From NCBI RefSeq assembly GCF_025024155.1, contig NW_026251709.1:248001-312000 (forward strand): DNA of 64,000 nt, written 5' to 3'. Both the position numbers and the translations under genes were made by a program. Below are positions 45,997-58,105 of the stretch, one piece after another. The first letter of the stretch is position 1. Every line of letters begins with the position of its first letter. The notes under the pieces are model-generated. The model searched no databases. It was not told the DNA's origin and was given only the letters and a program-made list of their open reading frames with translations. Source of the stretch: Gamsiella multidivaricata. Lineage: Eukaryota; Mortierellomycota; Mortierellomycetes; Mortierellales; Mortierellaceae.

Positions 45997-47598
45997 GGTG
46001 AAGTGTTACTGTGCGAGGAATCAGAGGAACTGAAGAGGGCTAGGCAGAGAGAGGGGCCTGGTTATGAAGTGCGAGAGCTGAGAGGGTGAGAGGGTAAAGA
46101 ACAAGCAAAGGGGAGGGGATGGTGACCTTTTATAAGCGAACGATGGTCTCGAGAAGCTTCAAGCGAGGAAAGATTAGGAACCGAGTTCACATATGAGAAT
46201 AAGAAAATAGCGCTTTCAATAGCGAGGTCGGGCTTCAATCGCTTCGTAGGAAGGGCACCCACTATACCATGCGGGCAGAGAAAAGGAGATGGATGTAAAA
46301 GGCACGGTGCTGTCATCTGTAGTATATGTCTGTCTTCATGTATTTCTCTCGCGCGCCCACCCCGCATTTTCAAGGTTTCCCCCCTTCCACATAGTTTGAG
46401 GCGCGCATTAAATGCCCAGGATCTGATAAGATGGCGAATGAAACCCATGTCTTCTGAGCTAGTTTGGCTGAGTTTGTTTATCAGATTTGTTTTCTTTTTG
46501 TGCAATCCCGGTAACGGGAATATTGATGATGCTTATTTCACCCAATAGGAAAAGTGGATAGGGCGCATAGAAAAAATGGAAGGACAAGAAGGGGCAGGAG
46601 CAGGAGCGTACAGAACTGTTATGGTGCGCTGGTTTATAACTCAATACTTGCACGCAGCGCCTCGTCCTCGCTCCCAAGTGAATAAACCTATCCATCGTTC
46701 TCGTTCGCTCAGGGCGCTGCGTTTCCGTGTTAGGAAGCAGTGCATGTACAATATAGTTATATACGTTTTCATACGAAGTTCGCTGGAGGAACGAGGGATC
46801 GACACTCATCTCTCTCGAAGGAATGGATTAGACTTCACTCGAGGCGCTGCTTAGTCTACATGACTCCAGCGTAGACAACATGGACGGCTGACTATGTGCG
46901 GAGTAAAGTTCTCTAATGCACTATCTTTTTTTGAGCTGAACTAATATTCTCCGATCTGGAGAGACAGGCGGCTTGAGGATCTGATAAACAAAAACGTAGG
47001 CCGACGCCAGAATAGGTTTTGAAGATCTGATAAGTTCTGTCTAGCTGCAAAGAAAAAAAACAACCAGTTGGTCTCTTCAATGTGCTTGGTAAGAGGACTG
47101 AGCACGGATGCAGAGACTGTGTAACGTAGATTCACGCCTGTGAAGGAAAGAAAAGAATAAAAGGAATCTTCCATACTATGCCGTGCCATGTGGACCAAAC
47201 AAAAACATAAAAACATGGCGCTCGACGCGGCTAGTTAAGCATAGTCTACGTGCATGTTGCGGGCATGGCAGTCTAACAGGAGAATCACGGTTCTCTTTGT
47301 AATGGATACTAGACCCATCCGGACTTTCGAAATGCTCGGCTGGTTACGCTTTTGTGAGACTACGCAGTTGTCATCACAATTTTTGAAGAGGCGCAAAGTT
47401 GACCCGATGCCGTGTCATCCCCTGTCCAAATCCATATCGACCGCATTGTTATATGGGGTCGTTTATTATACTATTTACATAGTCTGGTATATACATCGGT
47501 AGAAGCTTTGGTTGCTCATGAGACCATGTTACTGAACTGGATGTTACTTTTGTAAAGTGTACAATTTTGTACAGGCATTGTTTGTCAACATGCCTAGA
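45997..47598. other. spacer between two membrane protein genes
   Basis: The first 150 bp hold the promoter of the cysteine-rich protein. The rest is the 3' flank of the next minus-strand gene and unremarkable AT-rich DNA. No gene supported. Confidence 0.55.
46127..46134 (-). promoter_or_regulatory. TATA box of the cysteine-rich membrane protein gene
   Basis: TATAAAAG on the minus strand, about 130 bp upstream of the start codon, followed on the sense strand by a CT-rich stretch. This is the expected distance for a fungal promoter and supports the chosen first exon. Confidence 0.6.
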
Positions 47599-48884
47599 TT
47601 ATTCACTACTGCAACGTCTCCGGTGTATGCCTGCTACCATGTGTTCCGTGCAGCCGCTGCGAGAAGGGAATATTGGAGGGTTGCCCTTGAATGCAATTCC
47701 TTGTGCCACTCGAATTGGCACATTCATGGGCGGAGTGGAATAGGCAATGCCTTGGGAATGGCGAAATGAAAGAGATGGATGCTGAGCAACAGCATATCGG
47801 AGCACCTCCTGGTCCTCGTCCAGCACTTGTTTATCGCTGATATATGGACTGTGCTCTTCAAAGTTTTGGTGTATTTGGTGCGCGGGCAAATGGTCATGGT
47901 CGAATCCATCGGAGGACACGGTAGAGGCAGCGTCATCATCATCATCGCTTTCATCTGACTCCACAGCGTGCGGATGGTTGGCATGTCGCTTGGACTCGAA
48001 CGACGTCGAAGAAGATGAGAACTGTATAAGATCGAATTCCATGGCTGAGGAACTCGATCTGCGATGAGAGGGATAGCTCATGCTGGCAGAGAACATGTTC
48101 GAGCTGCTGTATTGCTTGGAAATCGAGGATCTGGTGGGAGCCTGTCCGTCCGCAAAACGGATCTTGACCGATGTTGGAAGTGGATCGGTGTCTTGTGAAT
48201 CTTGCGCACTTTCTTCATTCATGGGTGCCGAGCGGCTGGTGTAACCCAAGTTACGGTGGTGGTTCAAACTGACGCTGCGGTGCAGCGTTATCGTAGGTAT
48301 CGTAATAGTCGTGGCTCTGGTCCGTGAAGCGCTCAATAGTGATCCCTTGAGGGCGATCTCATCGTCACTCTCAGAGTAGGTGCCCTCAGTTAACAAGATC
48401 TGCTGGAACTGCTCACTCGAATCGGACCGATTGTTGTTGTTGGTTCGATCTACGCATTCACCCTTGGTAAAATCAGCCGGTTCTGATCGCATTCGATGAT
48501 GGACGCTGGAGGGTGGAGGCACAAACGTCGATGCCGAGGGCAGTGCTGTCACTTGCTTCTTGAAGTACTCGTCCGCTGCTTTCTCATCCATGAATGTAGG
48601 CAAGAATCCTTGCAAGTGACCAATCCGATGGGCAGCGCGTCGGCGCTTCATACAGACGTAAAAGAGGATCAATGCAACGATCAACAGCAGGGATCCCAGC
48701 ACTGCCGCACAGATGATCAATATGTTTCCCGAATACATAATAGAAGCTGAGGAGGATTCGGAGGCGTTGTCGGTAGGTGCCACTGCCACAACTGGAGAGA
48801 CAGCACGTTTGTGTTGGGTGACAGATCGAATCTCGTAAATGCACACCGTCGGATCAACGGCGCAGTGAGAGGCCGTGCTAATGT
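47599..48884 (-). CDS. single-pass membrane protein with long cytoplasmic tail, 5' end unresolved
   Basis: Family not recognised. The terminal exon runs from an apparent acceptor (CGATTATAG before ACATTAGC, at 48884) to the stop at 47599, about 428 codons. It begins with a short Cys-containing outer part (SHCAVDPTVCIYEIRSV), a Ser-rich stalk, one membrane segment (GNILIICAAVLGSLLLIVAL then ILFYVC) and a basic anchor MKRRR. A ~340-residue Ser/His/Asp-rich tail follows, with acidic patches (SDESDDDDDAAS). No signal-bearing first exon could be joined with the right phase. If none exists, the ATG at 48738 would give a 379-aa protein whose membrane segment is its own signal anchor. Domain layout (Cys ectodomain, one helix, RRR, disordered tail) resembles that of the upstream-lying 45207-45996 gene. 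A sensor-type wall protein is one possibility, without proof. Confidence 0.65.
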
Positions 48885-51354
48885 CTATAATCGAGTGGTA
48901 AATTTGACTCGCACGGGATCAAGAAACGGGTCGCAGGTGGAATATGGTGTGGCAAGCAGAGTTGAGCTTAAAATACTTTGCAAAAGATGGGAGCAGTTTG
49001 GGGGCTGCGAGCACGATAAATGAGTGTTGGTAGAGAGATGCGAAGAGAGCGAAAGTAGAGCAAGAAAAAAAAGACATCAAGAGGTCGCGAGTTATGAACG
49101 AGAGAAGAAGGGGCCACGGAACCAAGATTCGGAAGGAGGCAGTGGGCGATATGCATACCTTACCCCCCTCCCCCCTTTCTCTCTTCCACTGTTTCTTATT
49201 CCTGCCTGAAGTGACCACTCAAGCTCTCTCCATTGTCTGCAAGGGTAATCTTCCCTGTTTTGGTTCATTTTGACAATATCATACATTATCGCCTTAATCG
49301 CTCCCGGTACCCGTTATATATTGGGAAGAACATTTGCCATATATGATGACGTCAGGGAGTGATCGACGACCATGGATGTTGTCTCCATACCTTAATGCAA
49401 AAGGAGAATGCCTTGGTTCAAGCGGCTACAACGCCCCTATTCGAGTAATAGGAGACATTGCATCTTGCTTAGATAAAAATACCACGTCCAGGGTGTATCC
49501 CAGGGAATATGTCAAGTAAAATAAGGGGTAGAGGCCTCTAAAGGCACTGGACAAGCGGCAGCTTCCTACATCTGGAAGACATAAGGGTAAGGCTCAAAGG
49601 GCAACCTTGTAGCGCGCTTGGATGAACGCGTTCCCGAGCTGGTATCGCCGCGGAAAAGCGAGACTGGGAATAGCAAGGGCAGCAGATCCAATGATAAGAT
49701 ATGGTTCTCAGCAGGCCCTCTTTTTTTAGACGTTTACTGATAAATCTGCAAAATGCCGAAATGCTATCGAATATTAAGCGAAGAGGCAGGGTGGAGAGTG
49801 TCCCAAGAAGGTGCGAGTCTGCCTGAAGAAACGTCAGAGACGTGTTTGGGATGTAGGGCAGTGTGCAGCGGCATGTAATATAAATGGAGATCAAGGTGTG
49901 AATCCCAACCACCTAACACGCTTGTGTCGCTGAACGCTGCTATCATTGTGCCAAAGTGTTCCCTCGCACAAGGCAAGATTCCCATCAGATAAGGGTTATA
50001 TAGCGTAACTACCCCTGTTAGTCTGTAGGATTAGAAGCAGGAAGCGAATCGCATGGCGACCAACCTAATCTTTCCAAAAAGAATAAAAAAAATTGCTTAC
50101 TCCTTTAGGGCAGCACGGGTAAGCTGGTTTCTGATCCTCTCTCTCATGTTCCTGTGCGATTATTGAACAAGGCCACAGTTCAGCACCGATATTCATAGAG
50201 CCGAACCTTAGAAGAAGCATGGGAATCCTAAAGTTTGGATACAGTGAATTTGTGGAACGACACCAGTTATGGAAGTCATGGGCGAAATGCAGCAAGGTTC
50301 ACAAAAACCAGAGGGCGTGTCTCATCCCTCATTCAGGCCGCTTTTTATTTTTTTGTGAGCGGAGGGAACGACAATAAACGGTATGGTTGCAAGATTCTTG
50401 GCACTATGAAGGTTGTCTGTACGAATAAGTCTAGTCTACATCTCCAGGCGGCGTAGTCGCGACGTTGACTAACCTCCGAGGAAGGGACTTGGTTTCTGCT
50501 GCGGGGATGAGTATGGATATGGGTGTCCCCATGGGAAGAATGATGAGCCAACGTAATTGCCTGTGATTGCGTATAGTCTAATGGACAAACGTAATGGGCT
50601 GCACCTGCCAAATAAGTCCACGATGGAGGACGAAAGTGCATGGTGCGACATCACAAAAGAAGAAGAGAAGGGGTCTCAGCGTAGAATGTTGACACGATGC
50701 GCGAAGGGTTATTTGAATCTTACGATTTGCACTCGATCTTCGCTTCGTGGTCTTTTTTGGATGCGTTTCGGTGTCCCACGCCTAACTCTATTAGATACTA
50801 CGGAAATTTTGCGCGTCTTGGCAGCTGCAACTCCCCGGGAACGACACCAAGCCGTTAGCCTGCCAAGGCGACCCTTTAACTTCGTACTTGACGAGTGCTT
50901 CAATGAGCAGGAATACATTAAAGCGAGAAAGGTATTGAGGCAGCTTTCGTCCCCAGTTTACTGGTCGCGGATGTCTACAGACATGTATGCATCCAAACAA
51001 AAAAAAAGATATCCCCAGGTTGATCGGACTCTTGGCCCTGGGAGATGGAGTGAGCTTTTCCCCGCAGTTAAGGTTGCGGACCAAAAATGGTGTTCATTTC
51101 TTTTTTTATAACCCGTTGGTTTCTTTCTTATAAAACCAATGGTTGACATGCTCATCCCCACCCTTTCTTCTCTCTCTCTTCTCGAAGATACCCCTATTCC
51201 ACTTTCATATATCTCATTTGTCGCTTTCGTTTTCACTGTGCGTTATTCCTTCCTTTTGATTTGCTCCGCATCCCCCTTGCTGGAATCAGCACGTCAACGC
51301 CACCAATTCCAACAAACTTATCATTAATTAAGGAACAAATCCACCTTGAAATCA
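48885..51354. other. region between the membrane protein gene and the ABC transporter gene
   Basis: The left part probably holds the missing 5' exon and promoter of the minus-strand membrane protein gene (48885-49300). A short minus-strand frame near 48919-49124 opens with a hydrophobic stretch (MSFFSCSTFALFASL), but its splice phase does not fit. An open frame at 50557-51111 has no recognisable domain. The right end is the ABC transporter promoter. Confidence 0.5.
51129..51134 (+). promoter_or_regulatory. TATA box of the ABC transporter gene
   Basis: TATAAA in the context TTCTTATAAAACC, 226 bp upstream of the start codon, followed by a CT-rich stretch (51155-51185). Confidence 0.5.
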
Positions 51355-54300
51355 ATGGGTGTTGGTGCCTTCTGCAATGATATCGAGGGCTGGGTAAGTA
51401 CGCACCAGGGTCCCTTTTGTCACCTCTATGGACACCAAGACTCTTCGCTCACGGAAGAAGGTCCTTTGACACCCACCAAATCTTTTTTGCTCACTCACTC
51501 ACTATGGCACTCTCTTCTCTCTTGAACAATTCCACACACGCACCCCTTCAATGATACTCAACAGGGTCCAACAAGTCTTACGCGACCGGATCTCACGCCC
51601 TGCGTTGAGAACACCATTCTGCTGGGACTTCCCGCTCTTTTGGTGATCATCGCCTCATTCTCTCAAACCATCTACATGTGGAAATATGGAAAGTCCCATA
51701 ATCTCGGCCGCGCCAACATCATCTACTGGCCCTCACAGATCCTGATGCTCGGTAACGCCGTCGCACTGTTTGTCAGAGCCGGTCTTTTGAAGGACGGTGA
51801 CTATATACCTGCAGCCATGTTCAGTACTATTAGCATGGCCATCGCCTGGGTATGGAGTGAACAAAATGCATAGCACTATGCCCAATCGTTGCATAAAGAC
51901 GTATCATATCTCACTAACAACATCCCATAACCTCTTTCTTGATATTCCAACGACAGTTGACCGTCGTCCCTCTCAACTACTATCAGCACTTGCAGGAGAT
52001 CCGTTCCAGCGATGTCATCTTTTCTTTCTACTTCTTCTCCATCGTCGCATCTGCCATCAATATCCGCACCATGGCACTGCTAGACCAGACCAACCAGGAT
52101 CAGTTTAAAGCATTCGTCGCCTATTTCGCCATCAACATTCTCGGCTTCATCGTTGAGGCCTGGCCCAGAGGACGCACTGAAGCCCAGCGCAAGAGTAATG
52201 CCAGCCGATACAGCAAAGCCAACTTGTTCTCTCGCATCAGCTTCCAATATCTGCAGCCGATTGTCAGCTCCGGATTCAAGACGCCTCTTAAACCCAAGGA
52301 CATCGCAGGCATGATGCCCGAAAGAATTAAGACCGAGTACAGCCACGACCATCTCAATCAGCTGTGGCAGGCCCAGGTCACAAAGCATAAGGCGCGCGGA
52401 ACAAAACCGCACCTGTTCACAACGGTCATAAAGTCCTTTGGATGGCAATGGTTCCCGGTCCTGTTCTTCCGTTTCGCGGCCTCGACCCTGACCTATGTCC
52501 TGCCTCAGCTTTTGAACGAGCTGCTTTCTTTCATCGGATCGTACAAGGACCCCACTCCCAAGCCAGTTTCTTTGGGTGTGATTTTGGCGTTCGGCATGTT
52601 CTTTGCCTCGCTTTTGAACTCAATCTGCATGGCCCAATATTTCCTCTACGTCATGAACGTCGGTATCGAGGCCAGGACCGCGACGATCGCAATGATCTAC
52701 CGCAAGTCACTCAGGCTCTCAAGTGCCGCCAAGCAAAAGTCGACTGCAGGCGAAATTAACAACCACATGTCTGTTGATGCCGAGAGATGGGCCGAAGCGT
52801 TGCCATTTATGCCCATGCTTATCTCCACGCCTTACGAGATGGCAATTGCGATCTGGATGCTGTACCAGCAGATTTCTTGGTCAGTCTTTGCCGGTCTCGG
52901 TGCCATCTTCCTTATCGCCCCATTGAACGGTATTATTGCACGTGTTTTTCTCAAGGTAATATAAGATGCAACGCTGTGCATAGGTTCGATCTCTAGACTG
53001 GAGATTCCCCTTGTTGCAGCGATAATTGACGCCAAGTTTATTTCTACAATCAACGTTTACTACATTCGTAGCAAAAAAATATCAAGCTGGCTGCTATGGA
53101 CGAGCGTGTCCGTCTCATGAACGAGCTGCTGGCGGGCATGAAGGTCATCAAGCTGTATGGTTGGGATGACTCTTTTCGTGAGCGTGTTGGTGTGTATCGT
53201 CGCCGTGAAGTGTCCAGTCTCCGCAAGATCGGTATCATCTTTTCATTCATGTCAATCATGTTCCAGTCTGTCCCCTTGGTGGTGTCTTTGGTCTCATTCG
53301 CTGTCTACGCCACTCATGGAGGACCCAACTTTGGACCAGGAGATATCACGCCCCAGCGCGTCTTCGTCTCGATCAGTTTGTTCGGTATGCTGACCCGTCC
53401 AATTAGTATGATGTCGCATATTATTGCCGAGACGATTGCTCTCACGGTTGCATCGACTCGCATTCAAAAGTTTTTACTGGCGGAGGAAATCTCAGAGTCA
53501 ACCACGGATCATCTCAGGACTTTGCCTGACGACCCCAGCACACCTTTAATCGAAATCAAGGACGGTCTCTTTGCCTGGGAACAAGAGGGCCCCGAGATCG
53601 AGACCGAGAAGGAAAAGAAAATACGCGAGAAACAAGAGGCCAAGAAGCATAAGCAGCTCGTAAAGGAGGCCCGCAAGGCTGGAAAGCCCGCACCCGAGAA
53701 GGAAGTACCTGTCGAGAAAAACTACGGACCTACGCTCATGGACATCAATATCAAGGTTGCTCGCGGAGATTTAACAGCCGTTGTTGGACGCGTTGGACAG
53801 GGCAAGTCTTCGCTGCTAAACGCGATCATTGGAGATATGTACAGGCGCCAGGGCAGTGTGAAGGTCTATGGAAGACTAGCCTATGTTCCACAGCAGGCTT
53901 GGATTGTCAACGCGACTTTGAAGGACAATATCATCTTTGGGAATGAGTTCGATCAGGCACGGTACGACCATATCCTCATGGCCTGCGGTCTCTTGCCCGA
54001 CATTGCGATGCTCCCAGCCGGAGATCAGACTGAGATCGGCGAGCGTGGAATCAATCTGTCGGGAGGTCAGAAGCAGCGTGTCTCCTTGGCAAGAGCTGCT
54101 TACGAGAATGCAGATGTGTACCTATTTGACGACCCCCTGAGCGCTGTCGATGCTCATGTCGACCAGCATCTCTGGCAACACTTGATCGGGCCCACCGGTC
54201 TGCTTAAGGACAAGACCCGCCTCCTCGTCACTCACGCCATTCACCACCTGGAACACACGGACCGGATCATTGTCATTAAGGAAGGGAGAGTTGCTGAGGT

Positions 54301-56563
54301 TGGAAGGTATAACGACTTGATGGAAGCCAAGGACTCGCTTTACCAGTTGATCACGGAGTACTCAGTCAACCAGGGCAGGGCACGCAAGGAGAAGAGCGCC
54401 GAGCAGGGTGATGATGATTTATCAGACGAGGACGGCATGACTGAAGATGGAGGCGAGAAGGAAGCCCTTGCTGTTGTCCAGAAGGATGAAAAGGCCGAGC
54501 TGGTTGCAGAAGAGAAGATGGAGCTTGGAAGCGTATCGTGGGGAGTGTATGTTATCTATGCCAAGGCAGCTTCGCTCAAGTACTCCTTGCTCGTTGTTTC
54601 CTTGTTTGTCATCGGGCAGGCGGTCCAGGTAAGAGCTGCGACAGCTGGTGTTCGATATGCGCCTTCATATTGGCGCACATTTATTTCTTTTACTCATAGC
54701 TCTCTCCCTTTATTGCCTATAGATTGGGACCAATGTCTGGCTCAAGTACTGGTCGAGTGTTGCTGGGACAAATCGCCATACTATCGCGGAGTTTCTTGGA
54801 GTCTATGCAGCGCTTATCGTCGCCTACATGGTTTTGAACGTCGGATCCAGTTATATCACCATGGCCATTGCCGCCATCCGTGCGTCAAACCGCTTGCACG
54901 ACCTTCTCCTGACAAAGATGCTGCGCCTTCCCATGTCCTTCTTTGATACGACCCCACTCGGAAGAATCGTTAACCGTTTCAGCAGCGATATCTTCTCGCT
55001 GGACGAACTGCTTCCCTGGAACTTCATCAATGTCTTCTTGTGCGCAACCTCCGTCATCGGAACCATTGTCGTCATTGCGACCTCCACCCCTATCTTCTTG
55101 GTTATGGTTCCTCCGCTGGTAGTTATCTATCTCCTCACACAGACATACTATATCCGAACCAGTCGCCAGCTTAAACGTATCGAGTCTGTGTCCAAGTCGC
55201 CAATCTACCAACATTTCAGCGAAACCCTGTCTGGTGTCACGACTATCCGCGCATTGGGAGCGAACGAGCGCTTTATACAAGACAACGCTGGTAAAGCTGA
55301 TATTGCTGCCAACGCTTACTTCTCTTGGGTCACATCCAACCGCTGGCTGCAGGTTCGCCTCGAGGCCTTGGGTGCCGTCATTGTCTTGGCTGCAGCTCTT
55401 TTCGCTGTGTTGAGCAGGAACACTCTGGACTCCGCAAATGTCGGACTTGCGCTGTCTTATGCATTGTCGGTCACTCAAGATATCACCTGGCTCGTTCGCA
55501 GTTACTGTGATCTCCAAAAGTAGGTCGTTGTTCATTGTTCGCGATTGCTGTCTCTCTGTCCTTTGTTCTCCATTCTAAAGTGCGTTTGAATTAACGTTTA
55601 CTGCTCTTCTATTCCAGCCAACTTGTCGGTGTAGAGCGCATTAACGAGTACGCCAGCAAGAACCCCGAGGCACCTGCGCAGACAGACGTCAAGCTGCCTG
55701 AGAACTGGCCCCAGGCTGGTCACGTCGAATTCAGGAACTACTCTACCCGTTACCGCGAGGGTCTGGATCTAGTTATTAAGGACGTCTCATTCGAGGTGCA
55801 GCCAGCTGAGAAGGTCGGTATCTGTGGCCGTACTGGTGCGGGTAAATCCTCGTTGACATTGGCACTGTTTCGTATTGTTGAAGCAGCCAACAGTCACTGG
55901 GCCAAGGCTAGTCATAACGGTGCCGACTCGGATGCAGATCCCGCCAAAACCGAAAAGACCAAGGATCTGGAGAAGGTCGAGGTGGAGGAGGACGGTGGAT
56001 CTATCTGGATCGACGGTGTGGACATTTCCACGGTTGGCCTGATATATCTCCGCCAGCATTTGGCCATCATTCCCCAGGAACCTACGTTGTTTGTCGGCAC
56101 ATTGCGCGAGAACTTGGATCCGTTTAACGAGCTGCAGGATGCTGATCTTTGGGAGGCATTGGAGCGTGCGCACTTGAAGGATCACATCTCCTCGCTCGCA
56201 GGTGGATTGTCATTCAAGGTATCGCAGAACGGAGACAACTTCTCTGTCGGCCAGCGCTCGTTGATCTGCTTGGCCCGTGCGTTGCTCCGCAAGACCAAGA
56301 TTCTGATCCTGGATGAGGCCACAGCCGCTGTGGATGTCGAGACAGACGAGCTGATTCAGAAAACAATCAGGAAAGAGTTCAAGGATCGGACGATTTTGAC
56401 GATTGCGCATCGCATCAAAACGATTATGGACTCGGACAAGATTCTGGTTCTGGAGAAGGGGCGCGTCGAGGAATTCGAGGCCCCACAGACGCTGTTGCAA
56501 CGGCCCAACTCTTTGTTCTACCAGCTTGCACAGCAGGCTGGCGAGATCAAGCACTCAGAATAA
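51355..56563 (+). CDS. ABCC-family (MRP/YCF1-like) ABC transporter
   Basis: Full-size ATP-driven exporter of the ABCC family, which typically moves glutathione conjugates or other organic anions into the vacuole or out of the cell. Six exons (51355-51393, 51565-51849, 51957-52955, 53072-54628, 54723-55519, 55618-56563) give 1540 aa. Order: TMD0 (MGVGAFCNDIEGWGP onward), linker, TMD1, NBD1, TMD2, NBD2. NBD1 has Walker A GRVGQGKSS (about 681), signature LSGGQKQRVSLARA, Walker B VYLFDDPLSAVD with Asp in place of the catalytic Glu, and an H-loop in LVTHAI. A Lys/Glu-rich insert precedes its Walker A. NBD2 has GRTGAGKSS (about 1297), a deviating signature FSVGQRSLICLARA, LILDEATAAVD with the Glu present, and IAHRIKTI. 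This asymmetry is normal for ABCC. All introns are GT-AG. Substrate unknown. Confidence 0.95.
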
Positions 56564-58105
56564 GAGTGCCTTCGGGCTGCTCCTCTTTCCATCTCTACCT
56601 TGCTTTGGGAAGCAGCGCTTCTTTGTACATTCCTAATATCTCGCTAGTAAGCATTTTTTTCCTACCACATCTATTACATTAATAAATACTTCCTTACTCA
56701 TGAGCCTATTGCGTGAACAAATGTAGCTCATCCTGTGCCAAGAACATGGGCGGGGTGCCAAAGCACATCTTTAATTGCATTTTTTTATCAGAAAAATACT
56801 AGATGCACGTACAAATTACCCTCAGTAGCCATGGGACTACTCGTGGAGGGATGGTTTATTTATTTGCACGGTTTGGAGTTTGCAGAGAGCGCGTGCGTGG
56901 GCCAAGTTCGTCCTTTAGCTGGATCGAAAGGAGTGCAAGGCCCACGATAGATTGACGGAAGGGGATCGGAGATGACAGTTTCGTTCTTGAGCATGTAACT
57001 GTGTTGACTGCTAATGGTCTTCCTAACCCAATTCACTCCCTTTTTTTTCGTCTTCTTGGCCCCCTGGCTCAGGGACTAAACTTAATTCAAGGCAGCATCA
57101 AGCCTATTCGCTCTTCCCTCCCTTTGTCACTGTCCATGTCCATGTCAATGTTCATGGCACCATGCAACCACTTTTGAGCACAACACTCACGCCTCATACT
57201 TATTTCTAGTTGGACCCGAGAAAAAGCAACATTAAAGATTGCAATCGATCACTGTCCTTTCGGCACCGTAACTACATCCAATTTGAAACTCGGATTGTCT
57301 GTTCTCAGTCGACATGTCTGACCATGCTAGCATTCTGTCTGCCAGGCGCTATAGGGCAGTCTTTTTTAATGATGTTGATACCCTCATCGTCTTCTTCTCC
57401 GTCCTTTTCTCTAGCTGACTCATCCGTGTAATTCTCTGACACTAATTCCTGTCGCAATATCTGTCGCATTCTGTAGCCCCCTTCTCGTCCTTCTCTTCTT
57501 TCTTACTCCTACATACAATATAATACAATGTAATTTCCATCTCGCAGATGCTAATAAAGAGGAAATACAGCCACAAACGACCAAGTGTCCAAGAAACACG
57601 ATCTGTCTCGGCAGCTATCGATACCCTCTTCCTTTGTTGCTATCTTTCTCTTCGATCTTGTTCTTGTTCATGTATTTATCTTTGTCTACTCTTGCTCAAT
57701 AATACTTTCCACTCACTCCATTCTCGACTGCTGTCCAATCATTTGCATCGCTCGTTGGACGGCTGCTCTTGATTCTTTGAATGGACCGAGAGCAGCGAAC
57801 CGTCCCCCAGCACTTGCCTTGTTACACCCACTGCGCCCACTGTAAAAACAACTGAACCATCCGACGTTACTATATGCGACCCTCTCACCGCCAGATCAGC
57901 TTGTTCATCCTACTTCTGACCCTATTTAATCATCTCGCTCAATTCCTCCTTGTATCGTCCTTGATCCCCCTTGTCTATCTGCGCACCACACAGATAAAAA
58001 AAAGTGTTCACTGAAGACATTCCTATTTAATCAAATAGGGTAGGGGAGCACCACTCTGTATTATCCAAACCCTCTTCTTCCCTTCTCCCTACTGCCTGCA
58101 AAGTC
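56564..58105. promoter_or_regulatory. spacer between the ABC transporter and RasGEF genes
   Basis: The first ~130 bp are the 3' end of the ABC gene. The rest is largely pyrimidine-rich on the plus strand from 57360 to 58100, as in the other promoters and leaders here, and is the likely RasGEF promoter and leader. An upstream coding exon (for example an SH3 domain, as in yeast Cdc25) was looked for and not seen. Confidence 0.5.
56681..56686 (+). terminator. AATAAA polyadenylation signal of the ABC transporter gene
   Basis: AATAAA about 118 nt after the stop codon, in AT-rich DNA. Confidence 0.5.

Noticed and set aside
48919..49218. Hydrophobic minus-strand frame as a signal-peptide exon for the 47599-48884 gene
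   Set aside because: No donor with the required phase 1 and good consensus joins it to the acceptor at 48885; left unresolved.
50557..51111. 184-aa plus-strand frame upstream of the ABC transporter gene
   Set aside because: No recognisable domain and it overlaps the likely promoter; coding potential not convincing by eye.
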